The position numbers and the translations under genes are program-made. From assembly GCA_900543165.1 (NCBI GenBank), contig UQQQ01000008.1, forward strand, positions 1-45,681: a DNA stretch of 45,681 bases, written 5' to 3'. A model generated the notes under the pieces. That model was not told the DNA's origin. It made no database searches and saw only the letters and a program-made list of their open reading frames with translations. This DNA comes from an uncultured Dialister sp. GTDB lineage: Bacteria; Bacillota; Negativicutes; Veillonellales; Dialisteraceae. Below are positions 25,964 through 34,825 of this stretch, in pieces (the stretch's first letter is position 1; every line of letters starts with the position of its first letter).

Positions 25964-26045
25964 TATAATATGAGCGTAAAAATGCCACAGGGAAAATGAC
26001 AAACCGAGCGCTTCTTTACGGAATTTTCGTAAACGAAAATTTTTT
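25964..26045 (+). ncRNA. Candidate small RNA (promoter plus terminator, no gene)
   Basis: An extended -10 (TGATATAAT, 25961-25969) is followed about 55 bases later by a hairpin AATTTTCGT-AA-ACGAAAATT with a TTTT run (26021-26045), then a run of ten G. A transcript of about 70 nt would contain no plausible reading frame. Alternatively this is the remnant of a lost gene. Confidence 0.35.
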
Positions 26046-26080
26046 CGGGGGGGGGGACAATGAACCTACCTCCTTTTTTT

Positions 26081-26196
26081 AGACTAGGAGACTAAAAGAC
26101 GAAAAGACTTGAAGACATCAGATAGCAGACATCTGATGGTGATTGTTTTTTTCAGTCTCGCAGTCTTCGGATCTAAAGACTCGAAGTCTAAAGTCT
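26081..26196. repeat. Left direct repeat flanking the first S23/IVP gene
   Basis: About 116 bases (gactaggagactaaaagacg through cgaagtctaaagtct) that recur with roughly 90 percent identity at 26644-26755. Contains the hairpin CATCAGATagcagacATCTGATG and both GAGACT and AGTCT motifs. Confidence 0.85.
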
Positions 26197-26264
26197 ACAA
26201 GTCTGAAGTCTAATGTCTTCAAGTCTACCATCTCCTTGTCTCAAATCCAGAAAGGACCTTCTCC

Positions 26265-26618
26265 ATGAACTATCGCCGTATGATCGTCTGGCAAAAGGCT
26301 ATGCAGCTCATAGACATGACATATGACGTAGTCTGGCGATTGCCATCGGAAGAACTTTATGCCCTTTCCTCACAAATGAGAAGAGCCGTCGTCTCCATTG
26401 CCTCGAACATCGCGGAAGGTGCAGGAAGAAATACAGACAAAGATTTGCGGCATTTCATGACTATAGCACGTGGCTCAGCCACAGAACTGGAAACCCAGTT
26501 TTTGATCTGCCAGAGACTGCATTATATGACAGAAGAAGAAATCCGCCCCTGCATGATGCTACTGGATGAAATTATACGAATGCTGACTGTACTTAGTATA
26601 CGAGGAAAAGCAGATTGA
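26265..26618 (+). CDS. Four-helix-bundle protein, S23/IVP family (copy 1)
   Basis: 117 residues. It has all family marks: YRRMIVWQKAMQLIDMTYDV, then LPSEELYALSSQMRRAVVSI, ASNIAEGAGRNT, FMTIARGSATELETQFLIC and LLDEIIRML. Members were first found in 23S rRNA intervening sequences and also include the Avd accessory protein of diversity-generating retroelements; they form pentameric helical barrels and most have no known function. Here it is neither in rRNA nor next to such a retroelement. The gene is enclosed by near-identical direct repeats at 26081-26196 and 26644-26755. A second family member is at 44344-44709. AAAGGA precedes the ATG by ten bases. Confidence 0.92.
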   Translation: MNYRRMIVWQKAMQLIDMTYDVVWRLPSEELYALSSQMRRAVVSIASNIAEGAGRNTDKDLRHFMTIARGSATELETQFLICQRLHYMTEEEIRPCMMLLDEIIRMLTVLSIRGKAD

Positions 26619-26643
26619 GATACTAAGAGACTGGGAGACTATG

Positions 26644-26755
26644 AGACTGGGAGATTAAAAGACTAAAAGACTTGAAGACATCAAGACATCTGATGGTGAT
26701 TGTTATTTTTCCTGTCTCGCAGTCTTCGGATCTAAAGACTCGAAGTCTAAAGTCT
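26644..26755. repeat. Right direct repeat flanking the first S23/IVP gene
   Basis: Copy of 26081-26196. It continues to about 26870 as an array of AGTCTCCGAGTCTA-type units, the inverse of the GAGACT motif, ending just before the next gene. Confidence 0.85.
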
Positions 26756-26887
26756 CCGAGTCTAAAGTCTCCGAGTCTATCGTCTCTAAGTCTATCGTCT
26801 CTACGTCTAACGTCTCCAGGTCTATTGTCTCCAAGTCTAACGTCTCCAAGTCTCATAGTCTCATAATACAAGAAAGAATACCACCAC

Positions 26888-28309
26888 ATGAAAACCCCTA
26901 AACACCACCATTCCATTTCCTGCGCATCCGGCGCCGCATTTTTCTACCTCATCGGCGACTACATCGCCCTCGTCCTGGCAGGGATACTTTCCCTTGCCAT
27001 TCGAAATCTCCTGATCACATACACCACCTATCACATCGACCCCATCTACCAGTACTTCTGGGTACCGCTGGTCTACATGGCCTTTATCCTCTATGAGGGA
27101 CTCTATGGGAAGCGCATGCTCATCTACCAGATGATGAAAAAATTGTTCCGGGCTTCCCTGGGTGGCACCGTTTTCTCCATCATCCTCATGTTCCTTGCGC
27201 AGGTGGCAGGGGACGTATCCCGTTTCTACGTTATCCTCTACACCGCGATCTCCTTTGCCCTGCTCTGCCTCTTCCGTGTCATTCTGGCAAAAGGGATGAA
27301 GAAATCGAAAGCCTTCCAGATCCCCATCCTCATCGTCGGGGCAGGAAAGACCGGCGAAGTCATGGCACGCCAGATACAGAATGATACCGGCATGCGCTAC
27401 CGCATCGTCGGCTTCCTCGAAGACCATGAGCCCTACGACAAGTCCTGCACCATCCTTGGCGGATTTGGTGACATGGAGCGCGTCATTCGTGATACCGGCG
27501 TCCAGCATGTCATCATCGCCGCCCCCGGCATCCCGCAGACACAGCTCTCTTCCCTCATTTACCAGGCACAGACCCTCGTGAGAAATGTAGGCGTCGTGCC
27601 GAACCTTGTCGCCGTCCCCATGTCGAATGTGACCGTAGAGTCCTTCTTCGATGCGAAGATCATGGTGCTGCAGATCCGGAACAACCTCGCCCGGACATCG
27701 AACCAGATCGCTAAGCGCCTCTTCGACCTCGCCGCCACCATCTGCGGCGGCCTTCTGATCTCACCGATCCTTCTCCTCGTCGCAGCATGGGTCTATCACG
27801 ACTCTCCGGGACCGGTCATCTTCAAGCATCGCCGTGTCGGCAAAGACGGGAAAGAATTCAACTGCTATAAATTCCGCTCCATGTGCGTGAACTCGCAAGA
27901 AGTACTGGAGCACCTCTTGGCTACCGACCCGGCGGCTAAAGCGGAATGGGATAAAGAATTCAAGCTGAAAGAAGATCCCCGCATCACAAAGAGCGGCGCC
28001 TTCCTCCGAAAGACCAGCCTCGACGAACTTCCCCAGCTCTGGAACGTGCTGAAAGGGGAGATGAGCCTCGTAGGGCCCCGGCCTATTGTACAGAAGGAGA
28101 TTCCACGATACGGCGTGTATTTCAAAGAATATGCCATGGTGCGTCCCGGCATTACCGGTATCTGGCAGACCAGCGGGAGAAATGATGTGGATTATCCGGA
28201 AAGAGTGCAGATGGATAACTGGTATGTCCACAACTGGTCCGTATGGCTGGACCTTGTTTTGCTCTGGCGGACAGCTGGTGTAGTGGCAGGCTGTGAAGGA
28301 GCCTATTAG
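26888..28309 (+). CDS. Polyprenyl-phosphate sugar-1-phosphate transferase (WbaP-like), initiates polysaccharide synthesis
   Basis: Transfers a sugar phosphate (often galactose-1-P) to undecaprenyl phosphate at the inner membrane. 473 residues. About four N-terminal membrane helices (from ~14 to 130) come first, then a nucleotide-binding-like soluble region (ILIVGAGKTGEVMARQIQ at ~139), one more helix (~287-305), and the catalytic domain with KHRRVGKDGKEFNCYKFRSM, DELPQLWNVLKGEMSLVGPRP, RPGITGIWQTSGRND and a C-terminal VWLDLVLLWRT. Full-length WbaP/CpsE type. It opens the polysaccharide locus, whose next genes are the exporter. Substrate sugar not determinable here. The ribosome site is weak (AAGAAAG). 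Confidence 0.92.
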   Translation: MKTPKHHHSISCASGAAFFYLIGDYIALVLAGILSLAIRNLLITYTTYHIDPIYQYFWVPLVYMAFILYEGLYGKRMLIYQMMKKLFRASLGGTVFSIILMFLAQVAGDVSRFYVILYTAISFALLCLFRVILAKGMKKSKAFQIPILIVGAGKTGEVMARQIQNDTGMRYRIVGFLEDHEPYDKSCTILGGFGDMERVIRDTGVQHVIIAAPGIPQTQLSSLIYQAQTLVRNVGVVPNLVAVPMSNVTVESFFDAKIMVLQIRNNLARTSNQIAKRLFDLAATICGGLLISPILLLVAAWVYHDSPGPVIFKHRRVGKDGKEFNCYKFRSMCVNSQEVLEHLLATDPAAKAEWDKEFKLKEDPRITKSGAFLRKTSLDELPQLWNVLKGEMSLVGPRPIVQKEIPRYGVYFKEYAMVRPGITGIWQTSGRNDVDYPERVQMDNWYVHNWSVWLDLVLLWRTAGVVAGCEGAY

Positions 28310-28402
28310 TTTATTTATGAAATAGGTTTCTTCCTGCTAATAGTGCTATTTGCTGTTAAGTGTGATTTTTTAAAGTTTGTTTTGCTAGGAGTATTCTGGT
28401 TT

Positions 28403-29179
28403 ATGACTTCCATCATAAAAGAAACTTATCATTATAAATACCTGCTTCAGCAGTTAGTTGTCAGGGACATTAAGAAAAAATACCGTCGTTCTGTTTTGGG
28501 GGTGCTTTGGAGTGTGCTGAACCCATTACTGATGATGGCTGTAACGGCCATGGTATTTTCCACTATTTTCCGTTTTTCCATAGAGAACTATCCACTGTAT
28601 CTCCTGGTGGGTCAGATTATGTTTACGTTCTTTTCTGAAAGCACGACCTTTGCGATGACCTCTATCATAGAAAATGGATCATTATTGAAGAAGGTTTATA
28701 TTCCGAAATATCTTTTTCCACTATCAAGGGTCATGTCCAGCTGCGTGAATCTGTTGTTTACCCTGCCGGCGCTGATTATTATCATCCTGATTACAGGAGC
28801 ACCATTATCATTGGGAATGCTTACTTTTGTGATACCATTGATACTTCTCTTTTTCTTCTGTCTAGGATTTGGACTGCTGCTGGCTACCATGGTGGTTTAT
28901 TTCCGGGATGTTTTCCATCTCTATGGGGTCCTGGTCAGCCTTCTCAGCTATGCAACGCCTATCTTTTATCCGGAAAATATCGTGCCCCCGGAATACAGCT
29001 GGCTGCTCCTCTATAATCCTCTGTATTACTTCTGCAAGGCATTCCGGGCTTCTCTATACAGTGGAACCATGCCTGATATGACTCTTCTCACTCCATGCAT
29101 TGGGTTTGCTGCAGCAGCCATGATTATCGGATACTGCGCTTTTAAGAAATATGAGAATCATTTCATTCTCTATGTCTGA
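28403..29179 (+). CDS. wzm: ABC-2 polysaccharide exporter permease
   Basis: 258 residues, normal for Wzm. It starts MTSIIKETYHYKYLLQQLVVRDIKKKYRRSVLGVLW, the amphipathic N-terminal motif of O-antigen and teichoic acid exporters, then six hydrophobic segments and the family motif NPLYYFCKAFRASLY. ATG 28403 with AGGAG ten bases upstream is chosen over an earlier in-frame ATG at 28343, which would add 20 hydrophobic residues not usual in the family. With the next gene it forms the inner-membrane ABC transporter for a lipid-linked glycan. Confidence 0.92.
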   Translation: MTSIIKETYHYKYLLQQLVVRDIKKKYRRSVLGVLWSVLNPLLMMAVTAMVFSTIFRFSIENYPLYLLVGQIMFTFFSESTTFAMTSIIENGSLLKKVYIPKYLFPLSRVMSSCVNLLFTLPALIIIILITGAPLSLGMLTFVIPLILLFFFCLGFGLLLATMVVYFRDVFHLYGVLVSLLSYATPIFYPENIVPPEYSWLLLYNPLYYFCKAFRASLYSGTMPDMTLLTPCIGFAAAAMIIGYCAFKKYENHFILYV

Positions 29180-29188
29180 GGAAGGTAT

Positions 29189-29917
29189 ATGAAAGAAACT
29201 GTAATAGAAGTGAAAGATGTGTCTATGCATTTCAACCTGATGGTAGAGCGCGTAGACTCCATCAAAGAATATGTTATGAAACTGGTGAAAGGCAAACTTC
29301 TGTATAATGATTTCGTGGCTCTTTCCCATGTAAGTTTTGATGTACATAAAGGAGAAATCGTCGGTCTTGTGGGTCTTAATGGGGCAGGAAAATCTACACT
29401 GCTGAAAATCATAGCGGGCGTGCTGAAACCGACGGAAGGGAAAGTCATTACCAGAGGGACCATCGCTCCGCTGATTGAAGTAGGGGCGGGATTTGATCCG
29501 GAGCTGACGGCCCGGGAGAATGTATACCTGAATGGAGCCATCCTGGGGCATGACAGGAAATTCATGGATTCCAAGTTTGATGAGATTATCGATTTTGCAG
29601 AACTTCAAAATTTTGTGGATGTTCCGGTTAAGAATTTCTCCAGTGGTATGTATGCCAGACTGGGATTTGCCATAGCCACCATGGTGCAGCCGGATATACT
29701 GATTGTGGATGAAGTACTGTCTGTGGGAGATTATAAGTTTCAGCAAAAATGCGAGAAAAGAATTAGAGAAATGATTCAAAATGGTGTCACAATTATTTTG
29801 GTATCTCATGAGATTAAACTTATTCAAAAGCTTTGCACCAAAGTTATTTGGTTGGAGCATGGGAGTGTTAAAGACATAGGAAACGCTGAAATTATTTCTA
29901 AAGAATATGAAAGTTAA
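29189..29917 (+). CDS. wzt: ABC polysaccharide exporter ATPase
   Basis: 242 residues. Walker A GLNGAGKSTLLKI (~63-75), the polysaccharide-exporter motif GAGFDPELTARENVYLNG, signature FSSGMYARLGFAIA, and Walker B DILIVDEVLSVGD are all present. It ends soon after the D-loop and H-loop (VSHEIKLI), so it lacks the C-terminal carbohydrate-binding domain found in some Wzt proteins; chain length control by such a domain is therefore unlikely. Nine bases after wzm, GAGG as ribosome site. Confidence 0.95.
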   Translation: MKETVIEVKDVSMHFNLMVERVDSIKEYVMKLVKGKLLYNDFVALSHVSFDVHKGEIVGLVGLNGAGKSTLLKIIAGVLKPTEGKVITRGTIAPLIEVGAGFDPELTARENVYLNGAILGHDRKFMDSKFDEIIDFAELQNFVDVPVKNFSSGMYARLGFAIATMVQPDILIVDEVLSVGDYKFQQKCEKRIREMIQNGVTIILVSHEIKLIQKLCTKVIWLEHGSVKDIGNAEIISKEYES

Positions 29918-29968
29918 CATTAATTGAATCGATGGTTACTGATGATTTATGTAAAGAGGTATCAATTT

Positions 29969-31870
29969 ATGAAAAAAAATGTAAAAATTTTTGTGTCTAA
30001 TCGAATTGATTTAGATAGTGAAACAATTAATGATTCTCCATATGTGAATGTACGATGTGGAGCAGTTTTTGATCATCGTAAAGAAATTACGATGCTTGGA
30101 GATAATACAGGTGATAATATTTCCAATAAACGCATGTCATTTTGTGAATTAACAGTTCAGTATTGGGCATGGAAAAATGTAGATGCGGATTATTATGGAT
30201 TATGCCATTACAGAAGGTATTTATCATTTGACAATAAAGAATATAAAGCTTCTAAAAACGAACATGATAATGGATGTATATCTGTTGATTATTTAACAGA
30301 TGCGGTAAAGAAGAAATTTAAGCTTGATGATCAGTCGATTCAGGAAATGACTGATCATTATGATGTTATAGCATGCATGCCGATTGATTCGCCAAAATCA
30401 AATTTACAGGCGATGAAAGATAGTCCTGATTACCATAATATAGAAGATATGTATGAAGCGATTAAGATTATACATGAAAAATATCCATATATGGATTCTA
30501 TTGTTCATGAATATATGAATAGCAAGGAAGTAAGATTATATAATTGTTGGATAATGAGAAAAAATATATTTGAGGAATATAGCCAATGGTTATTTTCAAT
30601 TCTTTTTGAGCTTGAAAAAAGAATTGATATGAGTACATATGGGTTACAGAAATATCGTACTCCAGGAACTATTGGTGAAAGATTATTTGGAATTTTTTGC
30701 CTCTATCTTACTAAGAGAAAAGATGTAAGGTTTAAGAATCAGCAACTTTTATTTATTGAACATCCAGAAAAAAATATTTCATTGAAACCGTTCTGGGGGC
30801 GAGATCAAGTCACAATTGCCTCTAATTTTAATAATAATTATGTACATACGTTTTCAGTATCATTGATATCATTTTTAAAATCGATTAATTCTGAATCTAA
30901 ATATGAGTTTATAATTTTATCCGAGGATATTTCTGAAGTAAACAAAAAGATATTAAACGCTATTGTAGATGCGTATAGTAATGTCCATTTGAGTTTTTAT
31001 AATCCTTTTTTTTTATTGTCAGGCGTTAAATTATTTGTAAATAATTCTGTATACAGCAAGGATTTATACGTTCGAGTCATTATTCCGTATATACTTTCAA
31101 ACTATGACAAAGTTTTAATGGTTGATGCCGATACTATTATCAAAAAAGACTTGGCGGTACTTTATAATACAAATGTGGATAATTATATGATGGCCGCTGT
31201 TAGGGATGTAGTTTATGGTGGCTATATTAATGGAGTAGTTCCGGGAACGTTAGAGTACACGAAGAGTGTTTTACGGCTAGATAATCCTTATGATTATTGT
31301 AATACAGGTGTGATTCTTTTGAACCTAGTACGAATTAGAAATAATTACTCTTGCGAAGATGTGTTACATGAAATTGATGTTCAGAGGTATAGAGTTTATG
31401 AACAAGATATGCTTAATTCTCTCTTTCACAATCAGGTATTATTTTTAGATCCAAGATGGAATTTATTTACTTATACTAGTGATATTATTAAAAAATGTGT
31501 TGAGATGGCACCTTTAAATGATTATCTTGCATATCAGGAGGCTAGGGAAAATCCATTTATAATCCATTATGCTGCGCATCCAAAGCCTTGGTGGACAAAT
31601 AATGCAGATTTTGGTGTTGTTTTTTGGAAATTTGCAAGATTATCACCGTTTTATGAAGAACTTGTGGCTCAATTATCATGGAATGTAGCTAATGGTTTAT
31701 ATGAATTTAAACGACATGGAGGATTTAGAGAAAGCCTTCCTAGGCGTATTGCGGATGTCTTTTTGCCCAAAGGAACTGCACGGAGAGAATTTGTTAAGAA
31801 GATCATTCCTAAAGGTTCATTGCCATGGCGTATTTCCAAAAAGATATATTATTTATTTGCTAACCATTAA
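29969..31870 (+). CDS. Two-domain glycosyltransferase: DUF4422 fused to a GT8-type domain
   Basis: 633 residues from ATG 29969 (AGAGG nine bases upstream; an earlier in-frame ATG at 29924 lacks a site). Residues ~5-250 are a DUF4422 domain with RCGAVF, GDNTGDNIS, FCELTVQYWAWKN, YYGLCHYRRY and a later YNCWIMRK. Residues ~280-560 form a family 8 glycosyltransferase: VSLISFLKSIN, LYVRVIIPYILSNYDKVLMVDADTI with the metal-binding D-x-D, CNTGVILLNL, EQDMLNSLF, and IIHYAAHPKPW. Likely adds two sugars or acts at one branch of the glycan. Coding sequence is very AT-rich compared with genes left of 28 kb, suggesting transfer. Confidence 0.85.
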   Translation: MKKNVKIFVSNRIDLDSETINDSPYVNVRCGAVFDHRKEITMLGDNTGDNISNKRMSFCELTVQYWAWKNVDADYYGLCHYRRYLSFDNKEYKASKNEHDNGCISVDYLTDAVKKKFKLDDQSIQEMTDHYDVIACMPIDSPKSNLQAMKDSPDYHNIEDMYEAIKIIHEKYPYMDSIVHEYMNSKEVRLYNCWIMRKNIFEEYSQWLFSILFELEKRIDMSTYGLQKYRTPGTIGERLFGIFCLYLTKRKDVRFKNQQLLFIEHPEKNISLKPFWGRDQVTIASNFNNNYVHTFSVSLISFLKSINSESKYEFIILSEDISEVNKKILNAIVDAYSNVHLSFYNPFFLLSGVKLFVNNSVYSKDLYVRVIIPYILSNYDKVLMVDADTIIKKDLAVLYNTNVDNYMMAAVRDVVYGGYINGVVPGTLEYTKSVLRLDNPYDYCNTGVILLNLVRIRNNYSCEDVLHEIDVQRYRVYEQDMLNSLFHNQVLFLDPRWNLFTYTSDIIKKCVEMAPLNDYLAYQEARENPFIIHYAAHPKPWWTNNADFGVVFWKFARLSPFYEELVAQLSWNVANGLYEFKRHGGFRESLPRRIADVFLPKGTARREFVKKIIPKGSLPWRISKKIYYLFANH

Positions 31871-31897
31871 TTGGGTTAAGAGGGTAAGGGAAGAATC

Positions 31898-32863
31898 TTG
31901 GATATTAAAATTTTCGTGTCTCGTCGCATAGGCACTGAAAGTACCTTTATACACAATCCGTTATATGTTCCTGTACGATGCGGTGCTGTTTTTGATACAA
32001 GTGAGCATCCTGCATATGCAGGGGATAACAGCGGTGATAATATATCCGGCAGGCGGAATTCGTTCTGTGAGTTTACCGTACAATATTGGGCATGGAAGAA
32101 TGAGAAGGCTGATTATTATGGCCTCTGCCACTATCGGAGGTATCTAACCTTTAGTAGAAAACAGTTTCGGGCCAATGCTCAGAATCAGGTCATGGAAGGA
32201 ATGCTTGATAGCCATTCTATTGCTAAATATGATTTACTGAATGGGAAGTGCATGAGGGAAATTATAGAAGACTCTGATGCGGTGGTTAATGAAGCGGCTG
32301 ATGTGAACTATATTCCTACACCTCATGGCTTTCAGCATTCGGTGTATGATCACTGGGCAGCCCATGACGGTATGTTTTTTGATAAAAGGGTGCTGCCTTT
32401 TCTTCTGGAGACAATTCATGAGTTAAAGCCACAGTACTATGAAGCTGCTGTGGCATATATGCATGATAAATGGCACCGGGGGTATAACTGCTATGTCATG
32501 AAAAAGGATTTGTTTGATGAGATGTGTTCATTCCAGTTTCCTATCATGTTTGCGATGGAAAAGAAACTTTCCGAAAATGGAATGAGTAAGCAGTTTGGCC
32601 GGACCCTTGGTTATCTGGGGGAGATGATGTACGGTATATTTATCTATTATCTTGAAAAGCAGCATAGATATAAGATTAAAACGGCACAGCTTGTTTATTT
32701 TGAGCAGACTGTTCCACCTGATAGCGTGTGGCAAAGAAATGTTGATCTTTTTCTATTCTGGGTTAAGTTCCGATTTGAGAATGTGGGCTATCGATTATTG
32801 CCTAAAAATTCCAAGAGAAGGAATTTTATAAAGAAGCTATATTTTTCCGCTGTTAAACGATAA
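31898..32863 (+). CDS. DUF4422 family glycosyltransferase (copy 2)
   Basis: 321 residues, beginning at a TTG with GGGAAG ahead. DUF4422 marks: DIKIFVSRRIG, RCGAVFD, GDNSGDNISGRRNSFCEFTVQYWAWKN, YYGLCHYRRYL, and YNCYVMKKDLFDEMCSFQFPIMF. The first 100 residues are strongly similar to the N-terminal domain of the preceding protein, so the pair probably arose by duplication. Members occur in capsule and O-antigen loci and are regarded as glycosyltransferases; donor and acceptor are unknown. Confidence 0.85.
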   Translation: MDIKIFVSRRIGTESTFIHNPLYVPVRCGAVFDTSEHPAYAGDNSGDNISGRRNSFCEFTVQYWAWKNEKADYYGLCHYRRYLTFSRKQFRANAQNQVMEGMLDSHSIAKYDLLNGKCMREIIEDSDAVVNEAADVNYIPTPHGFQHSVYDHWAAHDGMFFDKRVLPFLLETIHELKPQYYEAAVAYMHDKWHRGYNCYVMKKDLFDEMCSFQFPIMFAMEKKLSENGMSKQFGRTLGYLGEMMYGIFIYYLEKQHRYKIKTAQLVYFEQTVPPDSVWQRNVDLFLFWVKFRFENVGYRLLPKNSKRRNFIKKLYFSAVKR

Positions 32864-32975
32864 AAAAGTTATCTGTAAATCATTTTTTCTAGGCTGGTCA
32901 ATCTAGGCTTATAACCAACAGAAAATACATTCGTGGTATATTGGTCTGTAAATTATTAATCCAGGAGGTTTTCAC

Positions 32976-33758
32976 ATGAAGGTTGTATTATTAGCAGGTG
33001 GTTTAGGAACCCGTATTTCTGAAGAAAGTCAGTATAAGCCAAAGCCTATGATTGAAATCGGTGGGATGCCTATTTTGTGGCATATCATGAAAATTTACAG
33101 TAATTATGGATTCAATGATTTTATTATCTGCGCTGGATATAAGCAGCACATGATTAAAGAATGGTTTGCTGACTATTTCCTCCATACATCAGATATAACT
33201 TTTGATTTTACTAATGGGAAAAAAGTTGAAATTGTTCACAATACTCATTCAGAACCGTGGAAAGTAACAGTAGTAGATACTGGATTACACACAATGACCG
33301 GTGGACGTATTAAGAGAATTCAGCCATATGTTGGAAATGAAGCATTTATGATGACTTATGGCGATGGCGTCTGTGATGTTGATATCAAGAAATTGGTGGA
33401 ATTCCATAAGGGCCATCATAAGCTGGCTACTTTAACAGCAGTAGAGCTGGAACAGAGCAAGGGAATTCTGGATATTGCACCGGATAATGCAGTGCATGCA
33501 TTCCGTGAAAAATCAGCACTTGACAGTGCTCCTATTAATGCAGGTTTTATGGTTTTGGAACCGCAGGTCTTTGATCTGCTGGATGGTGACGGGTGCATTT
33601 TCGAACGGAAACCTTTGGAAACGCTGGCTAAGGAAGGTCAGTTGATGAGTTACAAGCATAAGGGGTTCTGGCAGTGTATGGATACAAAGCGGGAAAAGGA
33701 TATGCTGGAAGAGCTGTGGTCTTCCGGAAAAGCACCTTGGAAAGTGTGGGATAAATAA
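32976..33758 (+). CDS. rfbF: Glucose-1-phosphate cytidylyltransferase
   Basis: Makes CDP-glucose from CTP and glucose-1-phosphate. 260 residues, standard length. The nucleotidyltransferase signature LAGGLGTRISEESQYKPKPM opens the protein; YGDGVCDVDIKKLVEFHKGH, FREKSALDSAPINAGFMVLEP and the C-terminal GFWQCMDTKREKDMLEELW are typical of RfbF. AGGAGG lies eight bases before the ATG. Its stop overlaps the next gene by one base, so rfbF and rfbG are coupled. Confidence 0.96.
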   Translation: MKVVLLAGGLGTRISEESQYKPKPMIEIGGMPILWHIMKIYSNYGFNDFIICAGYKQHMIKEWFADYFLHTSDITFDFTNGKKVEIVHNTHSEPWKVTVVDTGLHTMTGGRIKRIQPYVGNEAFMMTYGDGVCDVDIKKLVEFHKGHHKLATLTAVELEQSKGILDIAPDNAVHAFREKSALDSAPINAGFMVLEPQVFDLLDGDGCIFERKPLETLAKEGQLMSYKHKGFWQCMDTKREKDMLEELWSSGKAPWKVWDK

Positions 33759-34825
33759 TGAATTATTTTGACGCAGATTTCTATAAAGGAAAGCGTGTCC
33801 TGGTGACAGGACATACAGGATTCAAAGGAAGCTGGCTCTGCCGGATCCTTATCAATGCCGGAGCCATTGTTACGGGGTATTCTCTGAATCCTCCTACAAG
33901 CCCGGATCTTTTCTCTCTGGCTGGACTGGAAGAACATATGCATTCTGTTATTGGGGATATCCGGAATCTGGCACTTCTGTCAAAGACCTTTGATGAAGCA
34001 CAGCCGGAAATCGTTCTTCATCTAGCGGCCCAGCCTATCGTAAGGGATTCTTACAAGGATCCCCGGTATACCTATGAGACCAATGTGATGGGCACGGTGA
34101 ATGTGCTGGAATGTGTGCGGCTCCATTCCAGTGTCAGGAGTTTTCTCAATGTGACCACTGACAAGGTGTATCACAATAATGAATGGATTTGGGGGTACCG
34201 TGAAAATGAACCTTTGGATGGGTTTGACCCATATTCTAATTCAAAATCCTGTTCTGAGCTGGTCACTCATTCCTATAAGAATAGTTTCTTCGCTGATGGA
34301 CATACAGCAATATCCACTGCCCGTGCTGGAAATGTGATTGGCGGTGGTGATTTTGCCAATGACCGTATCATTCCTGACTGTGTTCGTGCTGTGGAAGCAG
34401 GGACACCCATCGGTGTTCGTAATCCATACTCTACCCGCCCTTATCAGCATGCATTAGAGCCGCTATTTGCTTATCTCATGATAGCTAGAAAACAGTATGA
34501 TGACGGCAAATATGCAGGCTGGTATAATGTAGGGCCGGACGAATGTGACTGCGTGACTACCGGAGAGCTGGTCAACTTATTCTGCTCTTCCTGGGGAGAT
34601 GGACTTACCTGGGTGAACCAGGCGGAATCTCATGCGCCCCATGAAGCCAATTTCCTGAAGCTGGACTGTTCCAAGATTAAGTCAGTTTTCGGTTGGAAGC
34701 CCCGCTGGCACATAGAAGAGGCTATTCAGGTGACTGTAGATTGGACTAAAGTTTGGCTGGCAAAAGGGAATGTACCTGCTGAAATGGATCGAGAAATCAG
34801 GAATTATTTGGGAGAAAAACATTGA
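33758..34825 (+). CDS. rfbG: CDP-glucose 4,6-dehydratase
   Basis: Converts CDP-glucose to CDP-4-keto-6-deoxyglucose. 355 residues, an extended short-chain dehydrogenase. The NAD motif TGHTGFKGSWLC sits near residue 17; other marks are HLAAQPIVRDSY, the catalytic YSNSKSCSE (Tyr-x-x-x-Lys), and ARAGNVIGGGDF and RPYQHALEPL, typical of RfbG. Coupled to rfbF (1-base overlap) and to the following reductase (4-base overlap). Confidence 0.96.
   Translation: MNYFDADFYKGKRVLVTGHTGFKGSWLCRILINAGAIVTGYSLNPPTSPDLFSLAGLEEHMHSVIGDIRNLALLSKTFDEAQPEIVLHLAAQPIVRDSYKDPRYTYETNVMGTVNVLECVRLHSSVRSFLNVTTDKVYHNNEWIWGYRENEPLDGFDPYSNSKSCSELVTHSYKNSFFADGHTAISTARAGNVIGGGDFANDRIIPDCVRAVEAGTPIGVRNPYSTRPYQHALEPLFAYLMIARKQYDDGKYAGWYNVGPDECDCVTTGELVNLFCSSWGDGLTWVNQAESHAPHEANFLKLDCSKIKSVFGWKPRWHIEEAIQVTVDWTKVWLAKGNVPAEMDREIRNYLGEKH

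Noticed and set aside
26265..26618. An rRNA intervening sequence
   Set aside because: The S23/IVP protein family name comes from rRNA inserts, but no rRNA sequence flanks either copy here.
25676..26870. CRISPR array
   Set aside because: The units are short, imperfect and irregular with no equal-length unique spacers, and no cas genes are present.
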